Source: Pseudophaeobacter sp. (GTDB lineage Bacteria > Pseudomonadota > Alphaproteobacteria > Rhodobacterales > Rhodobacteraceae). From it: a stretch of 64,000 nucleotides of DNA. The notes below the pieces were generated by a model. The model had not been told where the DNA came from, did not search any database, and saw only the letters and a program-made list of their open reading frames with translations. Shown here piece by piece: positions 36,794 to 46,668 of the stretch. The position numbers and the translations under genes are program-made. Numbering within the stretch: the stretch's first letter is position 1; each line of letters starts with the position of its first letter. The stretch is taken from positions 124,001 to 188,000 of the forward strand of contig JALUXC010000002.1 in the NCBI GenBank assembly GCA_027019165.1, in the 5' to 3' direction.

Positions 36794-38836
36794 ATGACGC
36801 AAACAATCCTTTTTGATCCGCTCCTGCCATGGCCCGCGATTTGGGCGCTGACATCGATAACCGTAGTGACCCTTGTGCTGGCGATCTGGACCCGCATGCG
36901 CGGCTGGCTGTTGCGCGCGGGGGCATCGCTTGCGCTTTTGGCGCTGCTTGCAGGTCCAGTTGTGCAGAATGAAAACACCGCGCCGCTCAGCGATATCGTG
37001 ATCGTCGCCAGCGATGAGACCGCCAGCCAAAGCCTGCCCGCTCGCCCCGAACAGATGGAGGCCGCCAAAGAAGGCCTTGCCCGCGCTTTGGAGGCCCGGC
37101 CCAATACCGAAACCCGATGGATCACCGTGCCGGATGCCGCCGATGACAGCGGCACCGCCCTGATGCAGGCCATCTCGGATGCATTGGCTGATGCTCCACG
37201 TGGCCGGATTGCCGGTATCATCGCGCTTTCGGACGGGCAGGTGCATGATGTGGATCGGGCGCCGGACCTTCCTGCCCCGCTTCACCTTCTGCTGACTGGA
37301 CGGGACAGCGATTGGGACCGCCGCCTTGTGGTGCGCAATGCCCCTGCCTTTGGCATCATCGGTGAGCCGATCACCCTGACGCTGCGCATCGACGATCAGG
37401 GGGCCGCGCCCGCAGGCGTGGCGACCGCCCCCTTGGAGATCGCCATCGACGGGGGCGAACCCAAACGGTTCAACCTGCCGGTCGGAGTGGATTTCGACCT
37501 GCCCCTTGCCCTGCCCCACGGCGGGCGCAACGTGATCGAATTCTCAACACCCGAAGCCGTCGGAGAGCTGACGGCGCGCAATAACACGGCCCTGATCCAG
37601 ATCAACGGTGTGCGCGACCGCCTGCGCGTGCTTCTGGTCTCGGGTGAGCCGCATCCGGGCGGGCGCACCTGGCGCAACCTGTTGAAATCAGACAGTTCCG
37701 TGGATCTGGTGCATTTCACCATCCTGCGCCCGCCGGAAAAGCAGGACGGGGTGCCTGTGGACGAGCTGAGCCTTATTGCCTTTCCCACGCGGGAGTTGTT
37801 CCTGGAAAAGATCGACGATTTCGACCTCATCATTTTCGACCGCTACAAGCGGCGTGGGATTCTGCCTGCGATCTATCTCGACAATGTGGCCGACTATGTG
37901 TCCAAGGGCGGCGCGGTGCTGATTGCAGCGGGGCCCGATTTTGCCAGCGCGGCCAGCATCTATCGCAGCCCCTTGTCCGCTGTTCTGCCCGCCAGCCCAA
38001 CCGCGCGCGTCTTTGAACAGCCCTATCTGCCAGAAGTGACAGACCTTGGCGCACGCCACCCGGTGACGGCAGACCTGCAAGCAGACGGCACCTGGGGCCG
38101 CTGGTTGCGCCAGATCGATCTGGAAGCGCCCGAAGGCAATGTGCTGATGGAGGGCGTGGACGGGCGGCCTTTGTTGATCCTCAATCGTGAAGGCGAAGGG
38201 CGCGTTGCGCTTCTGGCCTCGGATCATGCCTGGCTTTGGAGCCGCGGCTATGAGGGAGGCGGCCCGCAACTTGAACTGCTGAGACGGCTTGCTCATTGGA
38301 TGATGAAAGAGCCGGAGCTGGAAGAAGAGGTCCTGACCGCCGAAGCAACGGGCCAGACCATGCAAATCACCCGGCGCAGCCTTGACGGCAGCATAGGCGC
38401 CGTCACCATCACTGCCCCGAACGGCGAGGAAACAGCCCTCGAACTGTCGGAAGTGGCTCCTGGCATCTGGCAGGGACGGCATACAGGTAGTGAAATCGGG
38501 CTCTATCGCCTGAAAGAAGGTGAGGCAGAGGCGGTGATCGGTCTTGGACCCGCTGCACCAAAGGAATTCACCCAGACAATCGCCACAGGAGATGTTCTGC
38601 GTCCGGTGATTGCATCGGCACGAGGCGGTATTCTGCGGCTGGAAGAGGGATTGCCACGCTTGCGAAGTATTCGCGAGGGGCGACCGGCTTCGGGACGCGG
38701 GTGGATCGGTCTTACGCCGCGCGAAGCCTATGAGACACTCTCCGTTTCACAGCATCCGTTGCTACCGGCTTGGCTGTTGCTGCTGGTGATTGCCGCGCTG
38801 ATGACCGCCGGGTGGTTGAGGGAAGGACGAAGCTGA
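36794..38836 (+). CDS. Large membrane protein of the MoxR cluster, glutamine-amidotransferase-like domain
   Basis: A 680-residue protein with two N-terminal helices (WALTSITVVTLVLAIW and AGASLALLALLAGPVV), a long extracytoplasmic region and a C-terminal helix (LPAWLLLLVIAALMTAGWL). The middle part (LRVLLVSGEPHPGGRTWRNLL, VSKGGAVLIAAGPDFA) resembles the class I amidotransferase-like fold found in last genes of MoxR/DUF58 clusters, without an evident catalytic Cys. It follows DUF4159 by 9 bases. Function unknown. Confidence 0.8.
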   Translation: MTQTILFDPLLPWPAIWALTSITVVTLVLAIWTRMRGWLLRAGASLALLALLAGPVVQNENTAPLSDIVIVASDETASQSLPARPEQMEAAKEGLARALEARPNTETRWITVPDAADDSGTALMQAISDALADAPRGRIAGIIALSDGQVHDVDRAPDLPAPLHLLLTGRDSDWDRRLVVRNAPAFGIIGEPITLTLRIDDQGAAPAGVATAPLEIAIDGGEPKRFNLPVGVDFDLPLALPHGGRNVIEFSTPEAVGELTARNNTALIQINGVRDRLRVLLVSGEPHPGGRTWRNLLKSDSSVDLVHFTILRPPEKQDGVPVDELSLIAFPTRELFLEKIDDFDLIIFDRYKRRGILPAIYLDNVADYVSKGGAVLIAAGPDFASAASIYRSPLSAVLPASPTARVFEQPYLPEVTDLGARHPVTADLQADGTWGRWLRQIDLEAPEGNVLMEGVDGRPLLILNREGEGRVALLASDHAWLWSRGYEGGGPQLELLRRLAHWMMKEPELEEEVLTAEATGQTMQITRRSLDGSIGAVTITAPNGEETALELSEVAPGIWQGRHTGSEIGLYRLKEGEAEAVIGLGPAAPKEFTQTIATGDVLRPVIASARGGILRLEEGLPRLRSIREGRPASGRGWIGLTPREAYETLSVSQHPLLPAWLLLLVIAALMTAGWLREGRS

Positions 38837-38888
38837 CCGGTCGGTAGGCACTTGTCCCTCCTGGTCCTGCAAAAACGCAGTCGGGCTG

Positions 38889-38960
38889 GCTCCCGCCCGT
38901 ATCGGGCATCCTTACGGCTGCCCTCTCCGGTTGGGCCTGGCGCCGCGCAAGCGCGGCGCG
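38889..38960. repeat. GC-rich palindromic repeat, copy 2
   Basis: It starts with GCTCCCGCC, contains CCCGTATCGGG as a small hairpin, and ends TTGGGCCTGGCGCCGCGC-AA-GCGCGGCGC (9-bp perfect arms at 38940-38948 and 38951-38959). The layout matches copy 1 at 15906 and copy 3 at 62562. It lies between two convergent genes and could serve as a two-way transcription end. Confidence 0.7.
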
Positions 38961-39010
38961 GTGAGTTGACGTCAGGTCGTGATGGAATCACGCGGCCAAG
39001 GAGTGCGCAA

Positions 39011-41086
39011 TCACTCTATCTGCAAGGCCACCCGCGCCGAGCGTCCTGCAGCATCTACAACCACGATGTCGGAGAATCCCTTGCCCGGGCTTGGAATTTC
39101 CAGCTCTCGGGCCTGCACTCCTTTGATGACAGGCTTGCCGTCGGCAAGCACAACAAAGGGCGCCTGCCCGCCGCGCAGCTTGAGCGGCAGGCTTTGCCCA
39201 TCCAGCGCAAGCCGGGCGCCATCCGGCGGAAACAGGAGTTGCGGAACATCTCCAGCCTGCTCGAACACCGCATCCCGTGCCCGGAACCGGCGCAGAGGAG
39301 CAGGCAGTTCGGCAGCCGAAACGATGAGGGTTGCAGCGGGCGGCGGAGGTAAGGTCTCAAAGTCAGGTTTCAACAGGCCAAAAGCTTCGAACAGAACGGG
39401 AGCAGCCAAATCACCTCCAAAGGCGCCCGGCACGGGCGTGCCATCAGCGCGCCCCATCCAGATGCCAATCACATGGCGCCCGTCCCAGCCCACCGCCCAG
39501 GCATCACGGTGCCCGTAAGAGGTGCCGGTCTTGTAGGCGAGAACACCGGCCCGTGCACCCGTCGGCGGAGCGAGATCTCGAAGGATGTCGCCAAGATGCC
39601 AGGCCGCCACGTCCGAGATCATCCGGGCAGTCTCAGCCTTTTCTTTGCCGGAAATGATACGCAGATTGAGCCCCTGCCCGCCAGCGGCCAGCCCCGCATA
39701 AATCTGCACCAGATCCTGCAGTGAAACGCCCACGCCCCCCAGCGAGATGGCAAGACCGGGCGTGCCGCCTGGCAGTTGTGGGACGGCGCCTCCCCGGCGC
39801 AAGGCGGCCATAACCTGCGCCGGGCCCAACTCTCGGGTCAGTTTCACAACCGGAATATTGAGCGACAGCTGCAGTGCCTCGCGTACCCGCAGGTCGCCAC
39901 GATAGACACCATCAAAATTCTGCGGCGCATAGCCGTCAAAATCGACTGGCCCGTCATGGATCAGGGTCTCAGGGTGAACCAGCCCTTGATCAAAGGCCAG
40001 ACCGTAGATCAATGGCTTGAGGGTCGATCCGGGAGACCGCAGCGCCTGGGTCATATCGACAAACCCCTGCCTGCCCTGATCGGCGTACTCCGGCGAGCCC
40101 ACGGAGGCAAGGATCTCACCGCTTTGGTGGTCCGCCACGATCAACGCAGCCGACAGCCGATCCCCGGCGCGCCGTGCGGCAGCCTGCACCAACCGCTCCA
40201 TCCGGGCCTGAAGCCCTGCCTCAACTGTCAGGGACAAACGCCGCGCACCGGGCAGTTCAGAGCGAAGGCGATCGGCCAGATGCGGCGCCAGGCGCGGCAT
40301 TGCAGCCATGGCGACTGGCAGTGAAGCCTTTTGTGCCACTGAACCATCCTCGGAGCTCAGCACACCGCTTGCAGCCATCCGCCCCAAAACCTGCGCCCGC
40401 GCCGCCAAGGCCGCCTCTGGCGCACGATCCGGGCGACGACCCTCGGGGGCTTGCGGTAGGGCGACCAGCAGCGCTGCTTCTGCAGGCGTCAGGCGACGCG
40501 GCTCTTTGCCAAACCAGACATAGGCCGCCGCGCGAAGGCCCTCGACGTTGCCGCCATAGGGCGCATGGGTGAGGTAGAGCGTCAGGATCTCTGCCTTGCT
40601 CAGGCGCCGCTCCAGGGCCAGCGCAAGCCGGATCTGCCGCAGCTTTCCAGACCAACGGCCCGTGGGGCCATCCTCCAACAGGCGCGCCAGTTGCATGGTC
40701 AGCGTCGAGCCGCCAGAGACCACCCGGCCATGGCGGAGCGCCTGTGCCCCCGCACGGACCAGCGCCAGCACATCCACACCCGAATGCGACCTAAATCGGC
40801 GATCCTCATAGGCAATCAGCATCTCGACAAAGCGACGATCCACCTGATCGAGGCGCAGCCCCATGCGCCAGATCCCATCCTCCACCGGATAGACGCGCAA
40901 AAGGCGCCCGTTCCGATCCAGAACTTCGATCGAGGTTTCGGCCAGTGTCAGAGGCAGCTCAGTGCCGTCGACCCAGGCATCGAACTGGCGCCAGCCAAGC
41001 CCCAGACCAAGAGCCAAGACGCAGATCAGCGATAGCCAGCGGGCATGTACTGACCGAACGGTAGGCTTTGGCATGTCGCTGTTCAC
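39011..41086 (-). CDS. pbpC: Penicillin-binding protein 1C
   Basis: A 691-residue bifunctional class A PBP. It has an N-terminal anchor (LSLICVLALGLGLGW), a glycosyltransferase domain with catalytic Glu94 in AYEDRRFRSHSGVD and GGSTLTMQLARLL, a transpeptidase domain with Ser354 in SPGSTLKPL, the SxN motif in LQLSLN and KTG in AYKTGTSYG, and a C-terminal PBP1C domain. The GTG start overlaps the alpha-2-macroglobulin stop, the pairing seen for E. coli pbpC and yfhM. It polymerises glycan strands, perhaps in repair. Confidence 0.94.
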   Translation of the reverse strand: MNSDMPKPTVRSVHARWLSLICVLALGLGLGWRQFDAWVDGTELPLTLAETSIEVLDRNGRLLRVYPVEDGIWRMGLRLDQVDRRFVEMLIAYEDRRFRSHSGVDVLALVRAGAQALRHGRVVSGGSTLTMQLARLLEDGPTGRWSGKLRQIRLALALERRLSKAEILTLYLTHAPYGGNVEGLRAAAYVWFGKEPRRLTPAEAALLVALPQAPEGRRPDRAPEAALAARAQVLGRMAASGVLSSEDGSVAQKASLPVAMAAMPRLAPHLADRLRSELPGARRLSLTVEAGLQARMERLVQAAARRAGDRLSAALIVADHQSGEILASVGSPEYADQGRQGFVDMTQALRSPGSTLKPLIYGLAFDQGLVHPETLIHDGPVDFDGYAPQNFDGVYRGDLRVREALQLSLNIPVVKLTRELGPAQVMAALRRGGAVPQLPGGTPGLAISLGGVGVSLQDLVQIYAGLAAGGQGLNLRIISGKEKAETARMISDVAAWHLGDILRDLAPPTGARAGVLAYKTGTSYGHRDAWAVGWDGRHVIGIWMGRADGTPVPGAFGGDLAAPVLFEAFGLLKPDFETLPPPPAATLIVSAAELPAPLRRFRARDAVFEQAGDVPQLLFPPDGARLALDGQSLPLKLRGGQAPFVVLADGKPVIKGVQARELEIPSPGKGFSDIVVVDAAGRSARVALQIE

Positions 41087-44000
41087 CGGACCTCGACCCG
41101 GCCGGCTGCGGTATGGGCGCGATAGGCCGGGCGGTACATGTCTTCAACCGAGGCCGCAGGGTGATGGAAGCTCCCCGGCGTCACGGCCCGCGCCACGTAG
41201 GCCAGGGTCACAGTGCTGCGGCCACCGATATCCACCGCTGCCAGGAACCGGTCAGAGCGGAACTCCGCATGGGTCGCTTCGGAAAGGTTCAGCCAATCGA
41301 GGTCGCGCAGATCGCCTGAACGCAAGAGGTTCGGATTGTCGATCTCCACCCCGGCGGGCAGGGGATCATCCACCATCAGCCGTGCGCCGGTGTCTTCGTG
41401 GGGAATGACCGTGAGGACCGTCACAAACCGGGCACCCGTTTCAAAGCTGAGGGTCTCAATCGGCGCGCCTTCCATCGTGTAGTAAGCGCGGTTCAGCGTG
41501 TAGCCGTAGCCGCCCGCCTCTGGCGCAACCTCGGGCACGCCCATGGTTGTCAGCGTGATCTCTGCGTTTCGGCCCGATGCAGCAGTGATCGATTTTGCTA
41601 CAGCACTGCTCCCCCCGTCCAAGACCTCAACAAACGGGCCGGTGACCGGCTGTCCATTGACCAAGAGGCCGCTGTCCTCGGGATTGGAGACCAGAGCCTG
41701 CGCCGCCATCAGCGTCCAGGCGGCCTCTTGCGTGGACATGGTCGCGCCATCCTCAGTGATGCGCGCCAGCAGGTAGTCCCGGCTGACGGCAGCGCTGCCC
41801 GCTTCGCTCGCCAAAGCGAGAACTGCTGCCGCATCCCGGCGATGCGTTCCATAGTCCACTCGCCAGACAGGGGACTCTGCCCCGCTGCGGCCAAGCATCT
41901 GCGCAGCGCGGGCAAACATCCTGTCCGCGCGGCGCTGATCACCATAGGCCGCAAGGGCAGCCCCCAATTGGGCCGCGGCAAGCGGAGTTGCGAAATCGTC
42001 TGCCTTGACGTCAGCATAGTAGCGCAGATCCCCCATGGCGGCGGCCCCTTCACGCGCGAGGACAAGCAGCGCATAGGCAATATCTTCTCCGCCGTCATCA
42101 AAATCGGGGGCGTAGTTGATGCGATTGCGCAGGTTGTCCATCGCCTGCGCAAAGGCCTGATCCGGCACGGTATGCCCTTGGGCGCGGGCACGGGACAGGA
42201 AATCGCTGGCATAGGCGTCGAGCCAGAAATCCCCGCTTTCCGCGCGCCACAGGCCAAAGGCCCCGTTGCTGGCCTGCCGTGTCAGAACCTTGCGAATGGC
42301 GGCATCAATGCGCGCATTTACTGCAGGACCATTGCCCAACCCGGCAGCTTCTGCCACGGAGGACAGATACAAGAGCGGCATCGCGGTGGACGTTACCTGC
42401 TCGGTACAGCCATAGGGATAGCGATCCAATTGCGCCAGAAGACCCGGCACATCGAACCTCGCCAAAGGACCGGCCGAGAGCACGGCGCGCGCGGTGCCGG
42501 GTCTGAGACCGGCAAAAACATCTGTGCTGAACTGGAAACTGTCGCCCGCCGCAAGACGGAACCGCCGCGTTTGCGCAACAGCCGGGTCATTGGCCCGCAC
42601 GGGCAGCCGGAGCCGCTGTGTCACAGGCAGCCCGGCAGGCGTTGTCAGGGTGAGTTCAATCTCAGGATCGCCCACGGTCAGAGCTGTTACGGGCAGTTCC
42701 AGAACAGACTTGCCCTGCTGTGCCAGAGTGACCGAAGTCGGCAGGCTGCCAAGGCTTATCCCCGCACCAACAGCGCGCGCCGCAAGCATCATCTCCCCGG
42801 CGGGACCATCAGCATGGACGATCTCGATGCGGGCGCGGCTTTGATCTCCCGGCGCAAGGAAACGCGGCACCGAGGCCGTAACAACGACCGGATCGCGCAC
42901 CAGCATGTCTGCCTCGGCCTGCCCTACAGCACGCTTGGACCAGGCCACAGCCATCAGCCGAACCGTTCCGTCGAAGGCGGGCAAATCGACCGGGACCATC
43001 GCGGTGCCGTCCTCCCCGACCTGCAAGGCCCCTGAGAAGACCGCCACCAGATCCTGCGTTGGCGGCGGCGACTGCATCCGCAGGCCGTTGTCCGCATCCC
43101 CGCCCGAACGCACCTGCCCCATGGCGCCATTGCCGGGATCGATCAGTCGCCCGTAGAGGTCACGCAACTCCATCCCCAGACGCCGCTGGCCGTGGTAGTA
43201 GGCCGAAGGATCGGGGCTTTTGAAACCGGTGAGATTGAGGATACCGAGATCAACCGCAGCGACGGTCAGCCAGACCTCTTCCCCCTCGGCCGCACCATCG
43301 ACGCGCACCCGCGCCATTTCGGTGCCGCGCGGACGCGCCACTTCGGGCACATCGATTGTTACCTCTAGCTCCTGACCCGGCTGTGTGACCGTTGCATGCG
43401 CCAGCCCCAGGGCGCGCGCTGGCGTGCGGCTGGCCTTGCCCGTGACGGGCTGAAGCACGGACGCGGTCACATAGGCCCCGCTGCCCCAGTCCTCGGTCAC
43501 GGACAGCGGGATCGTTGTCTCTCCGGCAGGAACTTCGACCGCCATGCGTTCAATCAGGCGGTTGGAGACCACCGAGATCAGAGCCGTTCCCGGCGCCCGT
43601 GGCACGATACGCAACCGGGCGGTGTCGCCGGGTTGATAGCTGTCCGCATCCAGAGACAGCTCCAGCCGGTCGGGCGTTGCGGCGCTATCGGCGGGCGCAT
43701 ACCAGCCCGCGTAGAAGTCCAAAGCGGCCGAGACAGGCGCGCCGTCCAGCCGCTCAACCACCAGCTCATAGCGGCCCCAGTCCACGGGTTCGGACAGTTG
43801 CAAGGGCGTGGTGCCGAGCGTTGCCTCTCCGGTTGCTACCCGTGTGCGACGGGTGGTCGGCTCCCAGTTCCAATTGCCGTAAAGCTGGTACCATTGATAG
43901 CGGGTCTCCACCCGGTTCAGGGTCCATTTCACATGCATCGGCTGAGGCAAAAGGTCGGGACCAAGGGAGATCACCTCGAACCCTGCCTCGCTGCCTTCAC

Positions 44001-46524
44001 CCACCACATCCTCGAACAACGGGCGGATGCCGATCACCGGCGTCGCAGGACGAACAGGTAGGGTCAATTCACGCTCAACAGGTCGCGCGGCACCATCCAT
44101 CAGACGGGTTGTGATCCTGGCCTGCAAAGGTTTTCCTTCGACCGCCACCGCAGGGAGGGAGACCACCAGTGAGGCCTGCCCCGCTGCATCAGTCGTCCCC
44201 CCGCCAAAGTAAGAGCGCTGAGGGCTGGACTGCGCGTCATAGCGACCAAAGTGGTATCCGGGCCAGCCTTCAACCCTTTCGCTGGCGCTGAGGCGCAGAT
44301 CGCCGTCGATGGTCAAACCGCTGCCTGGCGCGCCGAACAGGTAGCGGGCCGAAATATCCAGTTGCGCCGCTTCACCCGGCATCAATGCCTCGGCATTGGC
44401 GACACTCTGATCAAAATCGATGCGCTCGGGCAGGAAATCCTCGACAAGGATCTGCCGGGTCGCAAGCGCAGGGCCTTTCGGATCGCTTTTGAGGTCCAGT
44501 CTCCAGGTGCCACGCGGCGCTGACTGACCGATCGGTAGGGATATCACATGTCCGCCAATCTCGCCCCCGGCCGAAACGTGACGGCTGTATTCTACCCCAT
44601 CGGGACGATGCAGGATCGCGGTGAGCGGCAGACCCTCAATGGCCAGAGCACGGCTGTCGCGGGTCAGCGCCGTTACATGGATCACTTCCCCCGCCCGATA
44701 AGCACCGCGATCCGTGGTCAAGAAGACATCCACCGGACCCGGCGCGGGCCGACCTTCAACACCCCGATCCGACAAGTCAAAGGCTGTATCCTTCAGAGAT
44801 AGAAAGGAAAAATCTACGTCCCCCTGTTTTGCCATAACCATCGCAGGCGCCGCAGCGCCGCGACCACGTGACAGGCCCGGCTCAAAGCGGGCATAGCCGC
44901 TTGCGTCGGTTTCTGCGATGGCCAGCACCGCATTTGCATTGGAAATCAGCGTGACTTCGACGCCCGCACGCGGCTTGGCATCCGTCAGCCCCTGCACCTG
45001 AACATGCAGCCCATCGGCGCCGGACATGGTGCTGAGACCCAGGTCCGTCAGCACGAACCACTGCGTCGCGCCGGGGTCATCATAGGGGTCAGCGCCCGGG
45101 ATACGAGCCGTCAGCGCATAGATCCCTACCGGTCGGTCAGCCAGAACCTCGGCCAAGGGAATACGGGTGGTCATGTCGCGGTTCAGATCGTCCTGAACGC
45201 GGGCCGTTCCGGTCCAGACTTCCTCTCCGATGTCAGAGGAGAAATACTCATCCTGCCAATGGGATAGGGGGCGGCCGAAATAGCCCTCCTGCAGGGTGCG
45301 CAGCAGGTTGCGGTCGCTGACCCGGCGCAGTTGCAGGTCAATATCGCGCAGATTGACCGTTTCAACGGGCAAGGCGATTTGATCGGATTTCGCCAGCACG
45401 TAGGCACGGCCCGGAAAACGCACTGCAGGCGCGCGGTCACGCACATAGTGCGTGAGTTCGACATCGCGGATCAGCGCCTCACCGCTGGCGGCAGGCAGAC
45501 CACGCCGCAGGACGACACGATAGCGTTTGCCGTGTTCTACGCCATCAAGGCACAACTGGCGACCGCTTGCCTCAACCGCGAGCCCTGCCTCCATGCCTTT
45601 GACATAATCGCCATAATTCACGCCACTGCGCTGCAGATCCTCGGAGAACTCAACACAGATACGGGGTGCCGCGCTGTCACTCTCCACGGTGCTGTCGGCG
45701 ACGCGAAAGCCATATTTTCCAATGGCCTCGTCCAGCAGCGTCGCCGTTTCAGGGCGCGGCGCGAGATCCTGTGCATGGCGCAGAGCGAAGAGCATGTCGC
45801 GCCCCCGGCCAAGCGTCTCCAGCGCGCGCGCCGCACGCACCATGGCGCCAGCCTGCTGCGGCAGAGGTCCGGCCCGCAGGTACCCGTTGATCGCCGCGGA
45901 CAGGGCCGCCTCGCGCCGGGTGCGTGCTTTCTGGTTGTCCTGTTGCGCGATTCGCAGCCAAAGCGTGGAAATCTCGCTCCAGAGCATCGGATCGTCCGAT
46001 ATGGCAACCGCTGCGCTGAGCCAGCCAAGCGCGTTTTGCACATTGCCGCCGCGCGCCTGCATCCGGCCCGTGCGGATCATTTCGTCGAGGCTGGCGCCAT
46101 AGGTCGGATATCGCAGACCGATATTTCCTGCCTGCCGAAGAGCAGCATCAAAATCACGTTTGCGCAGGAATGGCACCGCATCTGCGCGTTGGCGAGCCGC
46201 CGCCTGCGCAGCAACAGGGACGGGCACTTTCACGGCAGAAACAGCGCCACTGTAGGGCGTTGCCTCACTCATCTGCGATTTTGGGAAACAGGCAGCCGCC
46301 TTGGTGTTGAAAGAAAAGCCCGCACAGTTTCGGTCAGCACTGCAGGCCGCGACACAGGACCCTATGTCTGTGTCGAAAAGAGCTTGCAGATCAAAGCCAT
46401 AATAGTCGGTGTCCGCAAAAGACTGATAGCGCACAGTCGGCAGAACCTGATCTGAAATGGGCTGCGCATGCGCCGCAAAAACCCAGAGTAGCGAGACAAA
46501 GACAGAAATTAATCGACCCAACAT
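41083..46524 (-). CDS. Bacterial alpha-2-macroglobulin, thioester type, with PAN domain
   Basis: About 1813 residues. The ATG at 46524 has GGAGGG just upstream; a TTG at 46536 would add four codons. Signal peptide ISVFVSLLWVFAAHA is cleaved before QPISD without a lipobox cysteine, unlike E. coli YfhM. A PAN/apple module follows (IGSCVAACSADRNCAGFSF), then MG domains, and the thioester motif CTEQ (Cys1373, Gln1376) in YPYGCTEQ. A2Ms trap proteases in the periplasm and protect the cell wall with PBP1C. It is co-transcribed with pbpC. Confidence 0.93.
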   Translation of the reverse strand: MLGRLISVFVSLLWVFAAHAQPISDQVLPTVRYQSFADTDYYGFDLQALFDTDIGSCVAACSADRNCAGFSFNTKAAACFPKSQMSEATPYSGAVSAVKVPVPVAAQAAARQRADAVPFLRKRDFDAALRQAGNIGLRYPTYGASLDEMIRTGRMQARGGNVQNALGWLSAAVAISDDPMLWSEISTLWLRIAQQDNQKARTRREAALSAAINGYLRAGPLPQQAGAMVRAARALETLGRGRDMLFALRHAQDLAPRPETATLLDEAIGKYGFRVADSTVESDSAAPRICVEFSEDLQRSGVNYGDYVKGMEAGLAVEASGRQLCLDGVEHGKRYRVVLRRGLPAASGEALIRDVELTHYVRDRAPAVRFPGRAYVLAKSDQIALPVETVNLRDIDLQLRRVSDRNLLRTLQEGYFGRPLSHWQDEYFSSDIGEEVWTGTARVQDDLNRDMTTRIPLAEVLADRPVGIYALTARIPGADPYDDPGATQWFVLTDLGLSTMSGADGLHVQVQGLTDAKPRAGVEVTLISNANAVLAIAETDASGYARFEPGLSRGRGAAAPAMVMAKQGDVDFSFLSLKDTAFDLSDRGVEGRPAPGPVDVFLTTDRGAYRAGEVIHVTALTRDSRALAIEGLPLTAILHRPDGVEYSRHVSAGGEIGGHVISLPIGQSAPRGTWRLDLKSDPKGPALATRQILVEDFLPERIDFDQSVANAEALMPGEAAQLDISARYLFGAPGSGLTIDGDLRLSASERVEGWPGYHFGRYDAQSSPQRSYFGGGTTDAAGQASLVVSLPAVAVEGKPLQARITTRLMDGAARPVERELTLPVRPATPVIGIRPLFEDVVGEGSEAGFEVISLGPDLLPQPMHVKWTLNRVETRYQWYQLYGNWNWEPTTRRTRVATGEATLGTTPLQLSEPVDWGRYELVVERLDGAPVSAALDFYAGWYAPADSAATPDRLELSLDADSYQPGDTARLRIVPRAPGTALISVVSNRLIERMAVEVPAGETTIPLSVTEDWGSGAYVTASVLQPVTGKASRTPARALGLAHATVTQPGQELEVTIDVPEVARPRGTEMARVRVDGAAEGEEVWLTVAAVDLGILNLTGFKSPDPSAYYHGQRRLGMELRDLYGRLIDPGNGAMGQVRSGGDADNGLRMQSPPPTQDLVAVFSGALQVGEDGTAMVPVDLPAFDGTVRLMAVAWSKRAVGQAEADMLVRDPVVVTASVPRFLAPGDQSRARIEIVHADGPAGEMMLAARAVGAGISLGSLPTSVTLAQQGKSVLELPVTALTVGDPEIELTLTTPAGLPVTQRLRLPVRANDPAVAQTRRFRLAAGDSFQFSTDVFAGLRPGTARAVLSAGPLARFDVPGLLAQLDRYPYGCTEQVTSTAMPLLYLSSVAEAAGLGNGPAVNARIDAAIRKVLTRQASNGAFGLWRAESGDFWLDAYASDFLSRARAQGHTVPDQAFAQAMDNLRNRINYAPDFDDGGEDIAYALLVLAREGAAAMGDLRYYADVKADDFATPLAAAQLGAALAAYGDQRRADRMFARAAQMLGRSGAESPVWRVDYGTHRRDAAAVLALASEAGSAAVSRDYLLARITEDGATMSTQEAAWTLMAAQALVSNPEDSGLLVNGQPVTGPFVEVLDGGSSAVAKSITAASGRNAEITLTTMGVPEVAPEAGGYGYTLNRAYYTMEGAPIETLSFETGARFVTVLTVIPHEDTGARLMVDDPLPAGVEIDNPNLLRSGDLRDLDWLNLSEATHAEFRSDRFLAAVDIGGRSTVTLAYVARAVTPGSFHHPAASVEDMYRPAYRAHTAAGRVEVR

Positions 46525-46668
46525 GGCACCCTCCAAATAATGTCAGGCTGACATGCGTTTAACGCCATAGCAAGGTTTCCCGTCGTAACACCGATATCGG
46601 GCACATGTGTCGCATTTGAGTAAGGCCAGGCGCAGTGTGTCTGTAGATTGAGGTTGGAGCACGCAGGG

